A DNA stretch of 64,000 nucleotides from Streptomyces asoensis. Its GTDB lineage: Bacteria; Actinomycetota; Actinomycetes; Streptomycetales; Streptomycetaceae. The number at the start of each line of letters is the position of its first letter. Within the stretch, counting starts at the first letter, position 1. Under the pieces are notes generated by a model. That model worked only from the letters and a program-made list of their open reading frames with translations, searched no databases and was not told where the DNA came from. The stretch is taken from NCBI RefSeq assembly GCF_013085465.1, contig NZ_CP049838.1, positions 3,286,001 through 3,350,000 on the forward strand, given 5' to 3'. This document shows, one piece after another, positions 17,282 to 26,910 of this stretch. The position numbers were made by a program, and so were the translations under genes.

Positions 17282-18282
17282 GCACAGCCGTCGTCGTCGA
17301 GGCGCCGGGCGAGCACCGGCTCGTCCCGCACGAGCCGCGGCGGCCGGAACCCGGCGAGGCGCTGGTCCGCGTCCACGCCACCGGCATCTGCGGCAGCGAC
17401 CGCGAGGTGTACCAGGGCAACCGGCCCGAGGGGTACGTCCGCTACCCGCTGACCCCCGGCCACGAGTGGTCCGGGACGGTCGAGGCGGTCGGCGCCGGGG
17501 TCCCCGCGTCGCTCGTCGGCCGCAAGGTCGTCGGTGAGGGCTTCCGCAACTGCCAGGTCTGCGACCGCTGCCACGCGGGCGAGACGACGCTGTGCACGGA
17601 CGGGTACGAGGAGACCGGCTTCACCCAGCCGGGGGCCATGGCGGCCACCCTCACCCTCCCGGCCCGGCTGCTGCACGTCCTGGCGGACGACGCCGACCTC
17701 ACCGCCGCCGCCCTGCTGGAGCCCGCCGCCTGTATCGCGGCCGCCGCGATCAAGGCGCACGCGCTGCCGGGCGAGAAGGTGGCCGTCGTCGGCACCGGGA
17801 CGCTGGGCATGTTCGCCGTGCAGTTCCTGAAGGCGGGATCGCCCGCCGAACTGCTGGTCGTCGGCACCCGGAACGACCGGGAGGCGCTCTCCCGGCAGTT
17901 CGGGGCCACCGACTTCCGGACCAGGGACCAGGAGCTCCCGGACGACTTCGACGTCGTCATCGAGACCGCCGGGTCCGCGTCCGCCGCGCGGACCGCCGCC
18001 TCGCTGCTCCGGCGCGGTGGCCGGCTGGTCCTCACCGGGATCCCGGCGCCGGGCGCCGACGGTCTCGACCCGACGGACCTGGTCGTACGACAGCTGGAGG
18101 TGCACACCGTCTTCGGCGCGCCGCCGGACGCCTGGTCGCACACCGTCCGGGTGTTCGGAGCCGGGCTGCTGGATCCGCTGCCGCTGGTCACGCACGAACT
18201 GCCGCTCGCCGAGTTCTCCGCGGCCATCGACCTGGTGGGATCAGGCGATCCGAAGGTGGGCAAGGTGCTGCTCAAGCCGTAA
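17278..18282 (+). CDS. Zinc-dependent alcohol/sugar dehydrogenase
   Basis: This 334-residue medium-chain dehydrogenase has the catalytic zinc motif TGICGSDREVYQG, the GHEWSG motif, four structural-zinc cysteines in CQVCDRCHAGETTLC, and a Rossmann motif VVGTGTLGMFAVQF near residue 165. Its GTG start overlaps the dehydratase stop (GTGA). With a lactonase and an acid-sugar dehydratase in the same putative regulon, oxidation of an aldose to its lactone, or of a deoxy-keto intermediate, is the likely job. That is inference. Confidence 0.88.
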   Translation: MSTAVVVEAPGEHRLVPHEPRRPEPGEALVRVHATGICGSDREVYQGNRPEGYVRYPLTPGHEWSGTVEAVGAGVPASLVGRKVVGEGFRNCQVCDRCHAGETTLCTDGYEETGFTQPGAMAATLTLPARLLHVLADDADLTAAALLEPAACIAAAAIKAHALPGEKVAVVGTGTLGMFAVQFLKAGSPAELLVVGTRNDREALSRQFGATDFRTRDQELPDDFDVVIETAGSASAARTAASLLRRGGRLVLTGIPAPGADGLDPTDLVVRQLEVHTVFGAPPDAWSHTVRVFGAGLLDPLPLVTHELPLAEFSAAIDLVGSGDPKVGKVLLKP

Positions 18283-18298
18283 GCCCCTGAGCCGTACG

Positions 18299-18333
18299 CC
18301 GGTGCGGGGGCGACCTGACCGCCCCCGCACCGG
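18299..18333 (+). terminator. Strong hairpin after the dehydrogenase gene
   Basis: CCGGTGCGGGGGCG (18299-18312) pairs with its complement at 18320-18333 across a 7-nt loop, extended by flanking GTAC pairs. It separates the dehydratase-dehydrogenase pair from the U32-like gene, which has its own motif copy downstream. It may therefore be a terminator between two transcription units, or an attenuator. Confidence 0.75.
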
Positions 18334-18375
18334 TGTACACCCAAACCCCGCACGACCTGAGCCGCGAACCTTGAC

Positions 18376-18389
18376 CGAAATATCGAACA
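18376..18389 (+). promoter_or_regulatory. GAAATnTCGAACA motif upstream of the U32-like gene
   Basis: CGAAATATCGAACA lies 13 bp before the GTG start and matches 12 of 13 positions of the shared motif GAAATCTCGAACA. A TTGACC lies directly upstream. The site overlaps the region just before the ribosome-binding site, compatible with repression. Confidence 0.6.
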
Positions 18390-18402
18390 CGAAGGACGGC
18401 AT

Positions 18403-19374
18403 GTGACCACCGACGCTTCCGCCACGGCAGCCCGTCGACCCGGTGAGCAGGCGCTCACCGCGCTCGGCCTGGGCGCGCCCGCCCTCGATCCCGCCGACAC
18501 CTCCGCCCACACCTTTCCGGGTGGCGGCCGCTGGCGCACCGAGGTCCCTTCGTGCGAGGGTCCCGAAGCGCTGGCCGTCATCCTCAAGGAGGCCTCGCGC
18601 CTCGACGTGCCGATCCACCGGATCAGCCAGGGCAGCGGCGTGTGGATGCTGACCGACGCCGAGATCACCGAGATGGTCGACGCCACCGGCGAGCGTGACA
18701 TCGAGCTCTGCCTGTTCACCGGGCCGCGCGGCACCTGGGACATCGGCGGCTCGACCCGGACCGACTCCCGGGGCGGCGGGCTGCGCGCCCGCGGTCACGA
18801 CGCCGTCGCCGGGTGCGTCGAGGACGCCGTCCGGGCGACGGAACTGGGCGTCAAGTGCCTGCTCGTCGCCGACGAGGGCGTGCTGTGGACGCTGCACCGC
18901 GCCCGTGCGGCCGGCATCATCCCGGCCGACACCACGCTGAAGGTGTCGGCGCTCATCGGCCCCGTGAACCCGGCGGCGTACGCGGTGTACGAGCAGCTCG
19001 GCGCCGACTCGGTCAACGTGCCCAGCGACCTCACCCTGGACCACCTCACCGAGATCCGCCGGGTGTCCGGCGCCCCCATGGACATGTACATCGAGGCCCC
19101 CGACGATCTCGGCGGCTACATCCGGATGTACGAGGTCGCCGAGCTGATCCGGCGCGGCGCACCGCTCTATCTGAAGTTCGGCCTGTCCAAGGCCCCGGCG
19201 ATCTACCCGTACGGCCATCACCTGCGGGATCTGACGCTCTCCACGGCCCGGGAACGGGTGCGGCGTGGACGGCTCGCCCTCGACCTGCTCGCCCGTCATG
19301 GCGCGGACGGTGACATGGCTCCGCTCGGCTCGCGTCTGCCGGGTGAACTCAAGCGGTTTGACATCCAGTCATAA
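18403..19374 (+). CDS. TIM-barrel protein, U32-peptidase-like, in a sugar-acid catabolic cluster
   Basis: This 323-residue soluble protein contains alternating strand/helix segments typical of a TIM barrel and conserved-looking stretches such as [34 protein letters not shown] and [20 protein letters not shown]. It resembles proteins annotated U32 peptidase-like in actinobacteria, but the cysteine-rich block of true U32 peptidases is not seen. It lies between a sugar-acid dehydrogenase/dehydratase pair and a ChvE-type importer, so a role in sugar catabolism (aldolase- or isomerase-like) is more plausible than proteolysis. I cannot assign a reaction. Confidence 0.6.
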   Translation: MTTDASATAARRPGEQALTALGLGAPALDPADTSAHTFPGGGRWRTEVPSCEGPEALAVILKEASRLDVPIHRISQGSGVWMLTDAEITEMVDATGERDIELCLFTGPRGTWDIGGSTRTDSRGGGLRARGHDAVAGCVEDAVRATELGVKCLLVADEGVLWTLHRARAAGIIPADTTLKVSALIGPVNPAAYAVYEQLGADSVNVPSDLTLDHLTEIRRVSGAPMDMYIEAPDDLGGYIRMYEVAELIRRGAPLYLKFGLSKAPAIYPYGHHLRDLTLSTARERVRRGRLALDLLARHGADGDMAPLGSRLPGELKRFDIQS

Positions 19375-19525
19375 CGTTCCGGAAACCCCGCTTCACAGAA
19401 GCCGACACAGGCGCGCAGAATCCCACACACCGCTTCTTCACTTCTTCACTTCTTCCCGGCGTCGCTCCGGGAGCGTCCTTCGCACCGCGATACCGACCCC
19501 TGCACACACATCAAGGATGATGATC

Positions 19526-20635
19526 ATGCGCAACCGTAGAGTCTCCCTCGCCGCCATAGCCGGAGCCGCCTCCCTCGCCCTGACCCTGTCCGCCTGCGGC
19601 CAGAGCGGCGACGGTGGCAGCAAGGACGAGGGCTCGGACAGCGCCAAGGGCGGGACCATCGGTATCGCGATGCCGACCAAGTCCTCCGAGCGCTGGATCT
19701 CCGACGGCGCCAACGTCGTCAAGGACCTCGAGGCCAAGGGCTACAAGACCAAGCTGGTCTACGGCGAGGACGACCCCGACCAGCAGGTCTCGCAGATCGA
19801 GAACCTGATCACGCAGGGCGTCAAGGCGCTGATCGTCGCGGCCATCGACAACAAGTCGCTGAACAACGTCCTCCAGCAGGCCGCCGACGCCAAGATTCCG
19901 GTCATCTCCTACGACCGGCTGATCCTCGGCACGAAGAACGTCGACTACTACGCGTCCTTCGACAACAGCAAGGTCGGCGAGCTCCAGGCCAACTACATCG
20001 TCGACAAGCTCGGCCTGAAGTCCGGCAAGGGCCCGTTCAACATCGAGCTGTTCGCCGGCTCCAACGACGACAACAACACCAAGTACTTCTTCAACGGCGC
20101 GATGAGCGTGCTCCAGCCGTACATCGACAGCAAGAAGCTCGTCGTCCAGTCCGGCCAGACCGGCCTCACCCAGGTCACCACCCTGCGCTGGGACGGCGCG
20201 ACCGCGCAGAAGCGCATGGACGACATCCTCACCAAGTCGTACGGCAGCAAGAAGGTCGACGCGGTCCTCTCGCCGTACGACGGCATCTCCATCGGCATCC
20301 TGTCGGCGCTGAAGTCGGACGACTACGGCTCCGCGAGCAAGCCGCTGCCGGTCCTCACCGGCCAGGACGCCGAGCTGGCCTCGGTGAAGTCGATCATCGC
20401 GGGCGGCCAGACCCAGACCGTCTACAAGGACCTCCGTGAGCTGGCCAAGGTCGCCACGACCATGGTCGACGACGTCCTCAACGACAAGAAGCCCGAGACG
20501 AACGACACCAAGACCTACGACAACGGCACCAAGGTCGTCCCGGCCTACCTGCTCCAGCCGGTGAGCGTGGACAAGACCAACTACGAGAAGGTCCTCGTCG
20601 AGGGCGGCTACTACACGGCCGACCAGCTCAAGTAA
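19526..20635 (+). CDS. chvE: Multiple-monosaccharide-binding lipoprotein (ChvE-like)
   Basis: This 369-residue lipoprotein has a signal peptide ending in lipobox TLSAC. The mature protein begins [20 protein letters not shown], characteristic of the ChvE/xylose-glucose binding family, and contains [19 protein letters not shown] and [16 protein letters not shown]. Agrobacterium ChvE binds several aldoses including L-arabinose, galactose and glucose. ATGs at 19517 and 19520 also exist, but the ATG at 19526 has AAGG at about 9 bases. It is the first of three ABC genes. Confidence 0.88.
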   Translation: MRNRRVSLAAIAGAASLALTLSACGQSGDGGSKDEGSDSAKGGTIGIAMPTKSSERWISDGANVVKDLEAKGYKTKLVYGEDDPDQQVSQIENLITQGVKALIVAAIDNKSLNNVLQQAADAKIPVISYDRLILGTKNVDYYASFDNSKVGELQANYIVDKLGLKSGKGPFNIELFAGSNDDNNTKYFFNGAMSVLQPYIDSKKLVVQSGQTGLTQVTTLRWDGATAQKRMDDILTKSYGSKKVDAVLSPYDGISIGILSALKSDDYGSASKPLPVLTGQDAELASVKSIIAGGQTQTVYKDLRELAKVATTMVDDVLNDKKPETNDTKTYDNGTKVVPAYLLQPVSVDKTNYEKVLVEGGYYTADQLK

Positions 20636-20667
20636 GCGTCGACCCTCAAGGATTGGAAGGCACGACC

Positions 20668-22218
20668 ATGGCGGGACCCGTCCTGGAAATGCGCTCGATC
20701 GTCAAGACCTTTCCCGGTGTGAAAGCGCTGTCGGACGTCACTCTGACCGTCCGCCAGGGCGAGGTCCATGCCATCTGCGGTGAGAACGGCGCCGGAAAGT
20801 CCACCCTGATGAAGGTGCTCTCCGGCGTCCATCCGCACGGCACGTACGAGGGCGAGATCCTGTTCGAGGGAGAGACCGTCTCCTTCAAGGACATCCGGGC
20901 CAGCGAGCAGCGCGGCATCGTCATCATCCACCAGGAGCTGGCGCTGGTGCCGTACCTCTCCCTCGCGGAGAACATCTTCCTCGGCAACGAGCACGCCACG
21001 CGTGGGCTGATCAACTGGAACGACACCCTGCGGCACGCCTCCGAGCTGCTGCGCCGGGTCGGTCTCAGCGATCACCCCGAGACCCGCGTCGCCGACATCG
21101 GCGTCGGCAAGCAGCAGCTCGTGGAGATCGCGAAGGCGCTCTCGAAGAAGGTGAAGCTGCTCATCCTGGATGAGCCGACCGCGGCCCTCAACGACGAGGA
21201 CAGCGACAAACTCCTGGATCTCATCCTGGAGTTGAAGAAGCAGGGCATCACCGCGATCATCATCTCCCACAAGCTCAACGAGATCCGCAAGGTCGCGGAC
21301 TCGGTGACGATCATTCGCGACGGGCAGTCCATCGAGACGCTCGACGTGAAGTCGGCGGAGACGACCGAGGACCGGATCATCAGCGGCATGGTCGGCCGCG
21401 ACCTGGACAACCGCTTCCCCGAGCGCACCCCGCACGAGGCGGAGTCGGGCGCGGCCCCGGCCCTGGAGATCCGCAACTGGACCGTGCACCACCCGATCGA
21501 CCAGCAGCGCAAGGTCGTCGACGACGTGTCGGTCCAGGTGCGGCGCGGGGAGATCGTCGGCATCGCGGGCCTGATGGGCGCCGGCCGCACCGAGCTCGCG
21601 ATGAGCGTCTTCGGGCGCTCCTACGGCCGGCACGCGGGCGGCACCGTCCTCAAGGACGGCAAGGAGATCCGTACGAAGACCGTCGCGGAGGCGGTCGGCC
21701 ACGGAATCGCCTATGTCACGGAGGACCGCAAGCACTACGGCCTCAACCTCATCGACACGATCAACCGCAACATCTCGCTGACCGCGCTGGACAAGGTGGC
21801 CAAGCGGGGGATCGTCGACGAGCACGAGGAGCGGCAGGTCTCCGAGGGCTACCGCAAGTCCATGAACATCAAGGCGCCGACCGTCTTCGAGCCGGTGGGC
21901 AAGCTGTCCGGCGGCAACCAGCAGAAGGTCGTCCTCAGCAAGTGGATCTTCGCGGGTCCGGACGTGCTGATCCTGGACGAGCCCACGCGCGGTATCGACG
22001 TCGGTGCCAAGTACGAGATCTACACGGTCATCGACCAGCTGGCGGCCCAGGGCAAGGCGGTCGTCTTCATATCCTCCGAGCTGCCCGAACTGCTCGGTAT
22101 GTGCGACCGCATCTACACCATGGCCGCCGGGCGGCTCACGGGCGAGTTCCCGCGGGCCGAGGCCACGCAGGAAGTGCTGATGCGTCAGATGACGAAGGAC
22201 AAAGAGGTAACGCGATGA
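20668..22218 (+). CDS. mmsA: Multiple-monosaccharide ABC transporter ATPase (MmsA/GguA)
   Basis: This 516-residue double ATPase has a first domain with Walker [10 protein letters not shown] and Walker [14 protein letters not shown], and a second with signature [14 protein letters not shown] and [13 protein letters not shown]. The inserts and the ending [18 protein letters not shown] are of the GguA type. The ATG at 20668 is chosen over a TTG 15 bases upstream because GGAAGG lies 7 bases before it. It overlaps the permease start by 4 bp and powers uptake through that permease. Confidence 0.92.
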   Translation: MAGPVLEMRSIVKTFPGVKALSDVTLTVRQGEVHAICGENGAGKSTLMKVLSGVHPHGTYEGEILFEGETVSFKDIRASEQRGIVIIHQELALVPYLSLAENIFLGNEHATRGLINWNDTLRHASELLRRVGLSDHPETRVADIGVGKQQLVEIAKALSKKVKLLILDEPTAALNDEDSDKLLDLILELKKQGITAIIISHKLNEIRKVADSVTIIRDGQSIETLDVKSAETTEDRIISGMVGRDLDNRFPERTPHEAESGAAPALEIRNWTVHHPIDQQRKVVDDVSVQVRRGEIVGIAGLMGAGRTELAMSVFGRSYGRHAGGTVLKDGKEIRTKTVAEAVGHGIAYVTEDRKHYGLNLIDTINRNISLTALDKVAKRGIVDEHEERQVSEGYRKSMNIKAPTVFEPVGKLSGGNQQKVVLSKWIFAGPDVLILDEPTRGIDVGAKYEIYTVIDQLAAQGKAVVFISSELPELLGMCDRIYTMAAGRLTGEFPRAEATQEVLMRQMTKDKEVTR

Positions 22219-23459
22219 GCACCGACGTGACCAAGAGCCCGGCTGCCGCGCCGCCCGGCAAGAGCGGCGGACCGGCGGCCGGCGGCGGCCTGCTCCAGCT
22301 GGTGCTGGACGGCCTGCGCCGCAACATGCGCCAGTACGGCATGCTGATCGCCCTCGGCCTGATCGTCGCCCTCTTCGCGGTCTGGACCGACGGCGACCTG
22401 CTGCTGCCGCGCAACGTCTCCAACCTGGTCCTCCAGAACAGCTATGTGCTGATCCTCGCGATCGGCATGATGCTGGTGATCATCGCGGGCCACATCGACC
22501 TGTCGGTCGGTTCACTGACGGCGTTCATCGGCGCGTTCGCGGCGGTGCTGACGGTGCAGCACGACGTCTCGTGGCCCGTCGCGGTGGTGCTGTGCCTGAT
22601 CGTGGGCGCGATCGCGGGCTCGGTGCAGGGCTTCTTCATCGCGTATCTCGGCATACCGTCGTTCATCGTCACCCTCGCCGGCATGCTGATCTTCCGCGGC
22701 ATGACGGAGATCTTCCTGGAGGGCCAGACCCTCGGCCCGTTCCCGGACGGTCTCCAGAAGATGGGCAACGGCTTCCTCCCGGAGGTCGGCCCGACCACGA
22801 ACTATCACAACATCACGCTGCTGCTGGGCCTCGCCGTGATCGTCATGGTGGTGCTCCAGGAGGTGCGCGACCGCAAGCGCCAGCAGGAGTTCTCGCTGGA
22901 CGTCGTGCCGCGCAACCTGTTCCTGCTCAAGATCGTCGCCATCGTCGCCGCGGTGCTCACCGTCACGATGCTGCTCGCCAGCTACAAGGGCGCGCCGATC
23001 ATCCTGCTGGTCCTGGGCGCGCTGGTGGTCGGCTACGGCTACGTCATGCGCAACGCCGTCTTCGGCCGCCACATCTACGCGATCGGCGGCAACCTGCCGG
23101 CCGCGAAGCTGTCCGGCGTCAAGGACAAGAAGGTCACCTTCCTCGTCTTCCTGAACATGGGCGCGCTCGCCGCCCTGGCGGGCCTGGTGGTCGCGGCCCG
23201 GCTGAACGCGGCCGGCCCCAAGGCGGGTCTGAACTTCGAACTCGAGGCGATCGCCTCGGCGTTCATCGGTGGCGCGTCCATGAGCGGCGGTGTCGGTACC
23301 GTCCTCGGCGCGATCATCGGTGGTCTCGTCCTCGGTGTGCTGAACAACGGCATGAACCTGCTCGGCGTCGGCAGCGACTGGCAGCAGGTCATCAAGGGCC
23401 TGGCGCTGCTCGCCGCGGTCGGTTTCGACGTCTGGAACAAGCGCAAGTCCGGTTCGTGA
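22215..23459 (+). CDS. mmsB: Multiple-monosaccharide ABC transporter permease (MmsB/GguB)
   Basis: This 414-residue permease has about ten to twelve hydrophobic helices and the family signature [19 protein letters not shown]. GguB-type permeases are longer than RbsC because of an internal segment after the fifth or sixth helix; here it is about residues 200-260. The start overlaps the ATPase stop (ATGA). It forms a homodimeric channel with MmsA and the ChvE-like binder. A hairpin terminator follows. Confidence 0.92.
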   Translation: MSTDVTKSPAAAPPGKSGGPAAGGGLLQLVLDGLRRNMRQYGMLIALGLIVALFAVWTDGDLLLPRNVSNLVLQNSYVLILAIGMMLVIIAGHIDLSVGSLTAFIGAFAAVLTVQHDVSWPVAVVLCLIVGAIAGSVQGFFIAYLGIPSFIVTLAGMLIFRGMTEIFLEGQTLGPFPDGLQKMGNGFLPEVGPTTNYHNITLLLGLAVIVMVVLQEVRDRKRQQEFSLDVVPRNLFLLKIVAIVAAVLTVTMLLASYKGAPIILLVLGALVVGYGYVMRNAVFGRHIYAIGGNLPAAKLSGVKDKKVTFLVFLNMGALAALAGLVVAARLNAAGPKAGLNFELEAIASAFIGGASMSGGVGTVLGAIIGGLVLGVLNNGMNLLGVGSDWQQVIKGLALLAAVGFDVWNKRKSGS

Positions 23460-23469
23460 CCCGTCCGCG

Positions 23470-23540
23470 GCCCAGGACAGGTCCGTAGCTCAGGGACAGG
23501 TCCGCAGCCACCCAGGACAGGTCCGTAGCCCAGGACAGGA
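23470..23540. repeat. Short direct repeats after the mmsB gene
   Basis: Variants of CAGGACAGGTCCGTAGC occur three times with short spacers, followed by a fourth partial copy, directly before the terminator. They are non-coding and look like local slippage duplications. Confidence 0.65.
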
Positions 23541-23572
23541 AGGGCCCCGCCGGCAACGGTGGGGCCCTTTCC
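23538..23572 (+). terminator. Terminator of the ChvE-MmsA-MmsB operon
   Basis: AAGGGCCCC (23540-23548) and GGGGCCCTT (23561-23569) form a GC-rich stem with a short T-rich end, about 80 bp after the mmsB stop. Confidence 0.8.
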
Positions 23573-23759
23573 GATGAGCCCCGGATGCCGCGGTCACGAC
23601 TGCTTCACAGGTGCCCCACAAGTTCTTACCGATTCCTCAGCGGTTGAACAGCGCCACCCAAACCTTCGTATGTAAGGGCGGCCCGCGCTCCCCCGCGCGG
23701 GCCACCCAATGACGACGGGCCCGGTCGTCCCCGCCGGGCCCGCCCCATACGGAGGTTCC

Positions 23760-25466
23760 ATGGCCGACAACGTCTCCTCGTTGTTCCGCAACACCGCGGC
23801 GCACAGCCCGTCGATGGCGGCGCTGACGCGAGAGGGCGGCGAGGGAGTCGGCCCGGTGGACTTCTGTATCCCCTGCAACCCCTACTTCCCCACGCCGGCG
23901 ATGATGGACACCATGGCCGCGCGGCTGCGGGACATCATCACGTTCTACCCGAGCGGCGCCGACACGATCACGGCCGAACTGTGCAACCTGCTCCAGCTCC
24001 CGCCGCAGGCCGTGGCGATGGGCAACGGCTCGACCGAGCTGATCACCTGGATCGACCATCTGCTGGTCCGTGAGTCCCTCGCCGTCCCCGTCCCCACCTT
24101 CGGCCGCTGGACCGACCAGCCCATGGAGACCGGCAAGCGGGTCGACATGTTCCCGCTCCAGGAGTCGAGCGGCTTCGCCCTGGACCTCGCGCAGTACGCC
24201 GAGTTCATCCGGACCCGCGGCACCAAGGTCGCCGTCATCTGCAACCCGAACAACCCCGACGGCGGCTTCCTGCACAAGCACGCGCTCGTGCAGTTCATGG
24301 ACGCGATGGCCGACCTGGACCTGATCGTCATCGACGAGTCGTTCCTGGAGTTCGCGGACGCGGAGCAGGAACCGAGCGTCGTGCAGGAGGCGATGATCCG
24401 GCCGAACGTCATCGTGCTGCGCAGCCTCGGCAAGAACTTCGGTCTGCACGGCATCCGGTTCGGCTACATGGTCTCCAACCCGTCGCTCGCCGGCCGGGTC
24501 CGCTCGATGCTGCCGAAGTGGAACCTCAACGCCTTCGCCGAGTACGTGGTGTTCATGCTGAAGGAGCACGGCCCCGAGTACGCGCAGAGCCTGATGCAGG
24601 TGCGCCGGGACCGTCTCGACATGGCGAGTCAGCTCAGCGCGCTGCCCGGGCTGACCGTCTACCCCTCCCAGGGGAACTTCCTCTTCGTGCGCCTTCCCGT
24701 CGGCGCCGAGGGCACCGTGGTCCGCGACCGGCTGCTCGCCGAGCACCGCATCCTGGTCCGCGAGTGCGGCAACAAGATCGGTTCGTCCAGCCGCTTCCTG
24801 CGGCTCGTGGTGCGCCCCCAGGTGGACGTTCGTCGCCTGGTGTCCGGCCTGGAACAGGTGCTCTACGGGACCAGGAGGGGAGCCGCCGTGCCCGAGCTGA
24901 GCACCGGGACCAGCTACAGCTCGGGCACGCCGGCGGTGGACCGGCTGGTCACCAACGGGGCCGGCATGCCGGGCCTCGCCGCTCAGGCCATGGGCATGGC
25001 GATGCCGGGGCTGGTCGCGGCCGCCCCGTCCGTCGGCGCCCCGATGGCGATGCCCGCCCCCGCGATGGCCCCGGCGATGGCCCCGGCGATGGCGCAGTCC
25101 ACGCCGTCCGACGGCGTCGGGATGCCGCTGCCGGCCGCGGCCCAGATCTTCCCCCAGCAGGTGCCCGCGCCGGCCCCGATGCCGACTCCCACCCCCGTCC
25201 CGGCCGCGGCCCCGCCGATGGCCCCGGCGGCCGCGATGGCACCGGCGGCGATGGCACCGGCCGCCATGGCCCCCGCGGCGATGGCGCCCGCGATGGCTCC
25301 GGCCGCCGCCCCGCCGATGGGCCCGACCCCGCCCGGCGTCCCCGCCCGCGGCGGCCTCACGGCCGCCCAGGTCCGGGGCACCAACGGCCTCTCCCCCGCC
25401 GCGGCGACGGGCTGGCCGAACGCCCAGAGCTGGCCCAACGCGGCGGGCATGGGCCAGGCGGGATAG
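23760..25466 (+). CDS. PLP-dependent aminotransferase (histidinol-phosphate type) with a long Ala/Pro/Met-rich tail
   Basis: This is a 568-residue protein. Residues about 1-370 are a fold-type I aminotransferase of the HisC/CobD group, with VAMGNGSTELI (phosphate-side loop), ICNPNNPDGG (PLP-binding Asn), VIDESFLEF and the Schiff-base lysine in LRSLGKNFGLHGIRFGY. The remaining part (about 400-568) is low-complexity, dominated by repeats of the type PAMAPA and AAMAPA, and probably disordered. HisC enzymes are about 360 residues with no such tail. The ATG follows GGAGG by 6 bases. Substrate is unknown; no histidine-biosynthesis genes are nearby. Confidence 0.8.
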   Translation: MADNVSSLFRNTAAHSPSMAALTREGGEGVGPVDFCIPCNPYFPTPAMMDTMAARLRDIITFYPSGADTITAELCNLLQLPPQAVAMGNGSTELITWIDHLLVRESLAVPVPTFGRWTDQPMETGKRVDMFPLQESSGFALDLAQYAEFIRTRGTKVAVICNPNNPDGGFLHKHALVQFMDAMADLDLIVIDESFLEFADAEQEPSVVQEAMIRPNVIVLRSLGKNFGLHGIRFGYMVSNPSLAGRVRSMLPKWNLNAFAEYVVFMLKEHGPEYAQSLMQVRRDRLDMASQLSALPGLTVYPSQGNFLFVRLPVGAEGTVVRDRLLAEHRILVRECGNKIGSSSRFLRLVVRPQVDVRRLVSGLEQVLYGTRRGAAVPELSTGTSYSSGTPAVDRLVTNGAGMPGLAAQAMGMAMPGLVAAAPSVGAPMAMPAPAMAPAMAPAMAQSTPSDGVGMPLPAAAQIFPQQVPAPAPMPTPTPVPAAAPPMAPAAAMAPAAMAPAAMAPAAMAPAMAPAAAPPMGPTPPGVPARGGLTAAQVRGTNGLSPAAATGWPNAQSWPNAAGMGQAG

Positions 25467-25481
25467 CGCCACCCGCACGAT

Positions 25482-25516
25482 GACGCCCCGTCAGGCCGAT
25501 GGCCTCACGGGGCGTC
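25482..25516. terminator. Bidirectional terminator between aminotransferase and GH43 genes
   Basis: GACGCCCCGT (25482-25491) pairs with ACGGGGCGTC (25507-25516), with inner AGGCC/GGCCT pairs. The two genes converge on it. Confidence 0.85.
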
Positions 25517-25543
25517 GTGCGTCCGCGCGGCGCGGTCGACGGG

Positions 25544-26569
25544 TCAGTAGGCGACCGGCCAACCGCTGCTCCAGTTCAGGAGGTTGATGCCGAGCTTGGG
25601 TGTGCCGTTGTCGTTGCCGTCGTAGTAGTGGTAGACGATCAGATCGCCGTCGGTGTCGTGCAGGATCGACTGGCCGCCGGGGCCGATGACGCTGCCGTGC
25701 GACTCCAGGACGGGCGTGCCGCCGTTGTTCGTCATCGCGACGCCGCTCTTGTCGTAGTACGGCCCGGTGACGGCGGTGGCGCGGCCGACCTTGACCTTGT
25801 AGGTGGAGCCGGTGCCGGCGCAGCAGGTGTCGTAGGAGGCGAAGAGGTAGTAGTAGCCGCCCCGCTTGACGACGTACGGCGCCTCGACGGCCTTGGTCCC
25901 GGTGGGGCGGGAGGCGATCGAGCGCCGGGCGGTGTCGGACGCGAGCTGCTTTCCGGTGGACGGATCGATCCGGATCATCTTGATCCCCGTCCACCAACTC
26001 CCGAACGACAGCCACCACTTGCCGTCGTCGTCCACGAAGAGGTTCGGGTCGATGGCGTTGTAGTCGCTGGACGTGGTGGAGGTGTAGACGGTGCCGTAGT
26101 CGGTCCAGGAGCCGGGGAGTCCGGTACTCGAACCGGCCAGTCCGATCGCGGACTTGTTGGATCCGAAGGTGGAGACGGCGTAGTACATCAGGTACTTGCC
26201 GCCCTGGTACGAGATGTCGGGCGCCCAGGCCTCGTTGGTGCCGTAGGAGGACCACCAGCTCGGCCGGGCGGAGAAGGCGTCGCCGCCCGCGCTGAACGCG
26301 ATGCGGTCGGTGGAGGTGCGGTAGGACAGGCCGCCGCCGGTGGCGTAGAGGAGGTAGCGGCCGGCCGAGGTGCGGATCATCGTCGGGTCGTGCACGACCG
26401 TGGAGCCGGTGACCGTACCGGGGTTGGGGTACGCGGAGGCGGTGGAGGGGGTCAGGGCGAGGAGAACCGCTGCCGGGACGGCGAGCAGCGCGGCCCTTCG
26501 GGACGTGCGGGGCGTGCGGAACCTACGGGGTATGCGGGGCGTGCGGGGCGTGCGAGAGGTGCGGCTCAT
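25544..26569 (-). CDS. Secreted endo-1,5-alpha-L-arabinanase, GH43
   Basis: This 341-residue exported five-bladed propeller enzyme has an unusual N-terminus with several RTPR-type repeats before the hydrophobic signal core (ALLAVPAAVLLALTPSTASA). The GH43 catalytic triad is visible: Asp in STVVHDPTMI, the transition-state Asp in YNAIDPNLFVDDDGKWW, and the acid Glu in KAVEAPYVVKRGGYYYLF. The ending matches bacterial arabinanases (LLNWSSGWP). It should cut the alpha-1,5-arabinan backbone outside the cell to arabino-oligosaccharides, which the transporter at 34.6-37.8 kb could import. The two share near-identical promoters. Confidence 0.9.
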   Translation of the reverse strand: MSRTSRTPRTPRIPRRFRTPRTSRRAALLAVPAAVLLALTPSTASAYPNPGTVTGSTVVHDPTMIRTSAGRYLLYATGGGLSYRTSTDRIAFSAGGDAFSARPSWWSSYGTNEAWAPDISYQGGKYLMYYAVSTFGSNKSAIGLAGSSTGLPGSWTDYGTVYTSTTSSDYNAIDPNLFVDDDGKWWLSFGSWWTGIKMIRIDPSTGKQLASDTARRSIASRPTGTKAVEAPYVVKRGGYYYLFASYDTCCAGTGSTYKVKVGRATAVTGPYYDKSGVAMTNNGGTPVLESHGSVIGPGGQSILHDTDGDLIVYHYYDGNDNGTPKLGINLLNWSSGWPVAY

Positions 26570-26597
26570 GCGGACGCTCCTTCAGTGGGGTTTCGTC

Positions 26598-26664
26598 GTT
26601 CGTGATTCCGAACAACAGTCGCGTCGTCGGACGGGACCGTAGAATCGAACCCCTTGCGCGTCAA
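26598..26664 (-). promoter_or_regulatory. Promoter and possible operator of the GH43 arabinanase
   Basis: Read on the minus strand: -35 TTGACG (26664-26659), 17-bp spacer, -10 TACGGT (26641-26636), predicted start near 26629 and a 60-nt leader. Within the leader GTTCG-N6-CGAAC (26598-26613) is a dyad resembling the other GAAATnTCGAACA sites. The -35/-10 boxes and surrounding bases are nearly the same as in front of the arabino-oligosaccharide transporter. Confidence 0.75.
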
Positions 26665-26803
26665 TGGCCCGCGCGCGCACCCGAAAGTCTTCGAGAAGCG
26701 GCACGCGCCCCCGCGACGCGGCATGACGGCGCTCCCGCGGCCGCGGTGACCGGCACTCCTCCCGTCCGAGAAGTTCCCAGCTCAACCCACTTATCTGCAT
26801 ATG

Positions 26804-26819
26804 ACACACGAAAGTGTGT
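26804..26819 (+). other. Small hairpin with a GAAA loop upstream of the I66-like gene
   Basis: ACACAC and GTGTGT flank a GAAA tetraloop. The surrounding 26780-26870 is AT-richer than the region. This could be a stable 5'-leader hairpin or an operator dyad for the downstream small gene. Confidence 0.4.
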
Positions 26820-26910
26820 GGAGCGGCGATTCAACCAGTTCGCGGCGATTCGTTCTGATTCCCTCATGGACTGTGCCGTCCGGCACGCACCCCCGGGACA
26901 CGGAGTGAAC

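Noticed and set aside
23637..25478. Minus-strand frame of 613 codons with His/Arg/Gly repeats
   Set aside because: It is antisense to the aminotransferase, whose PLP motifs are unambiguous; the repeats mirror the MAP tail.
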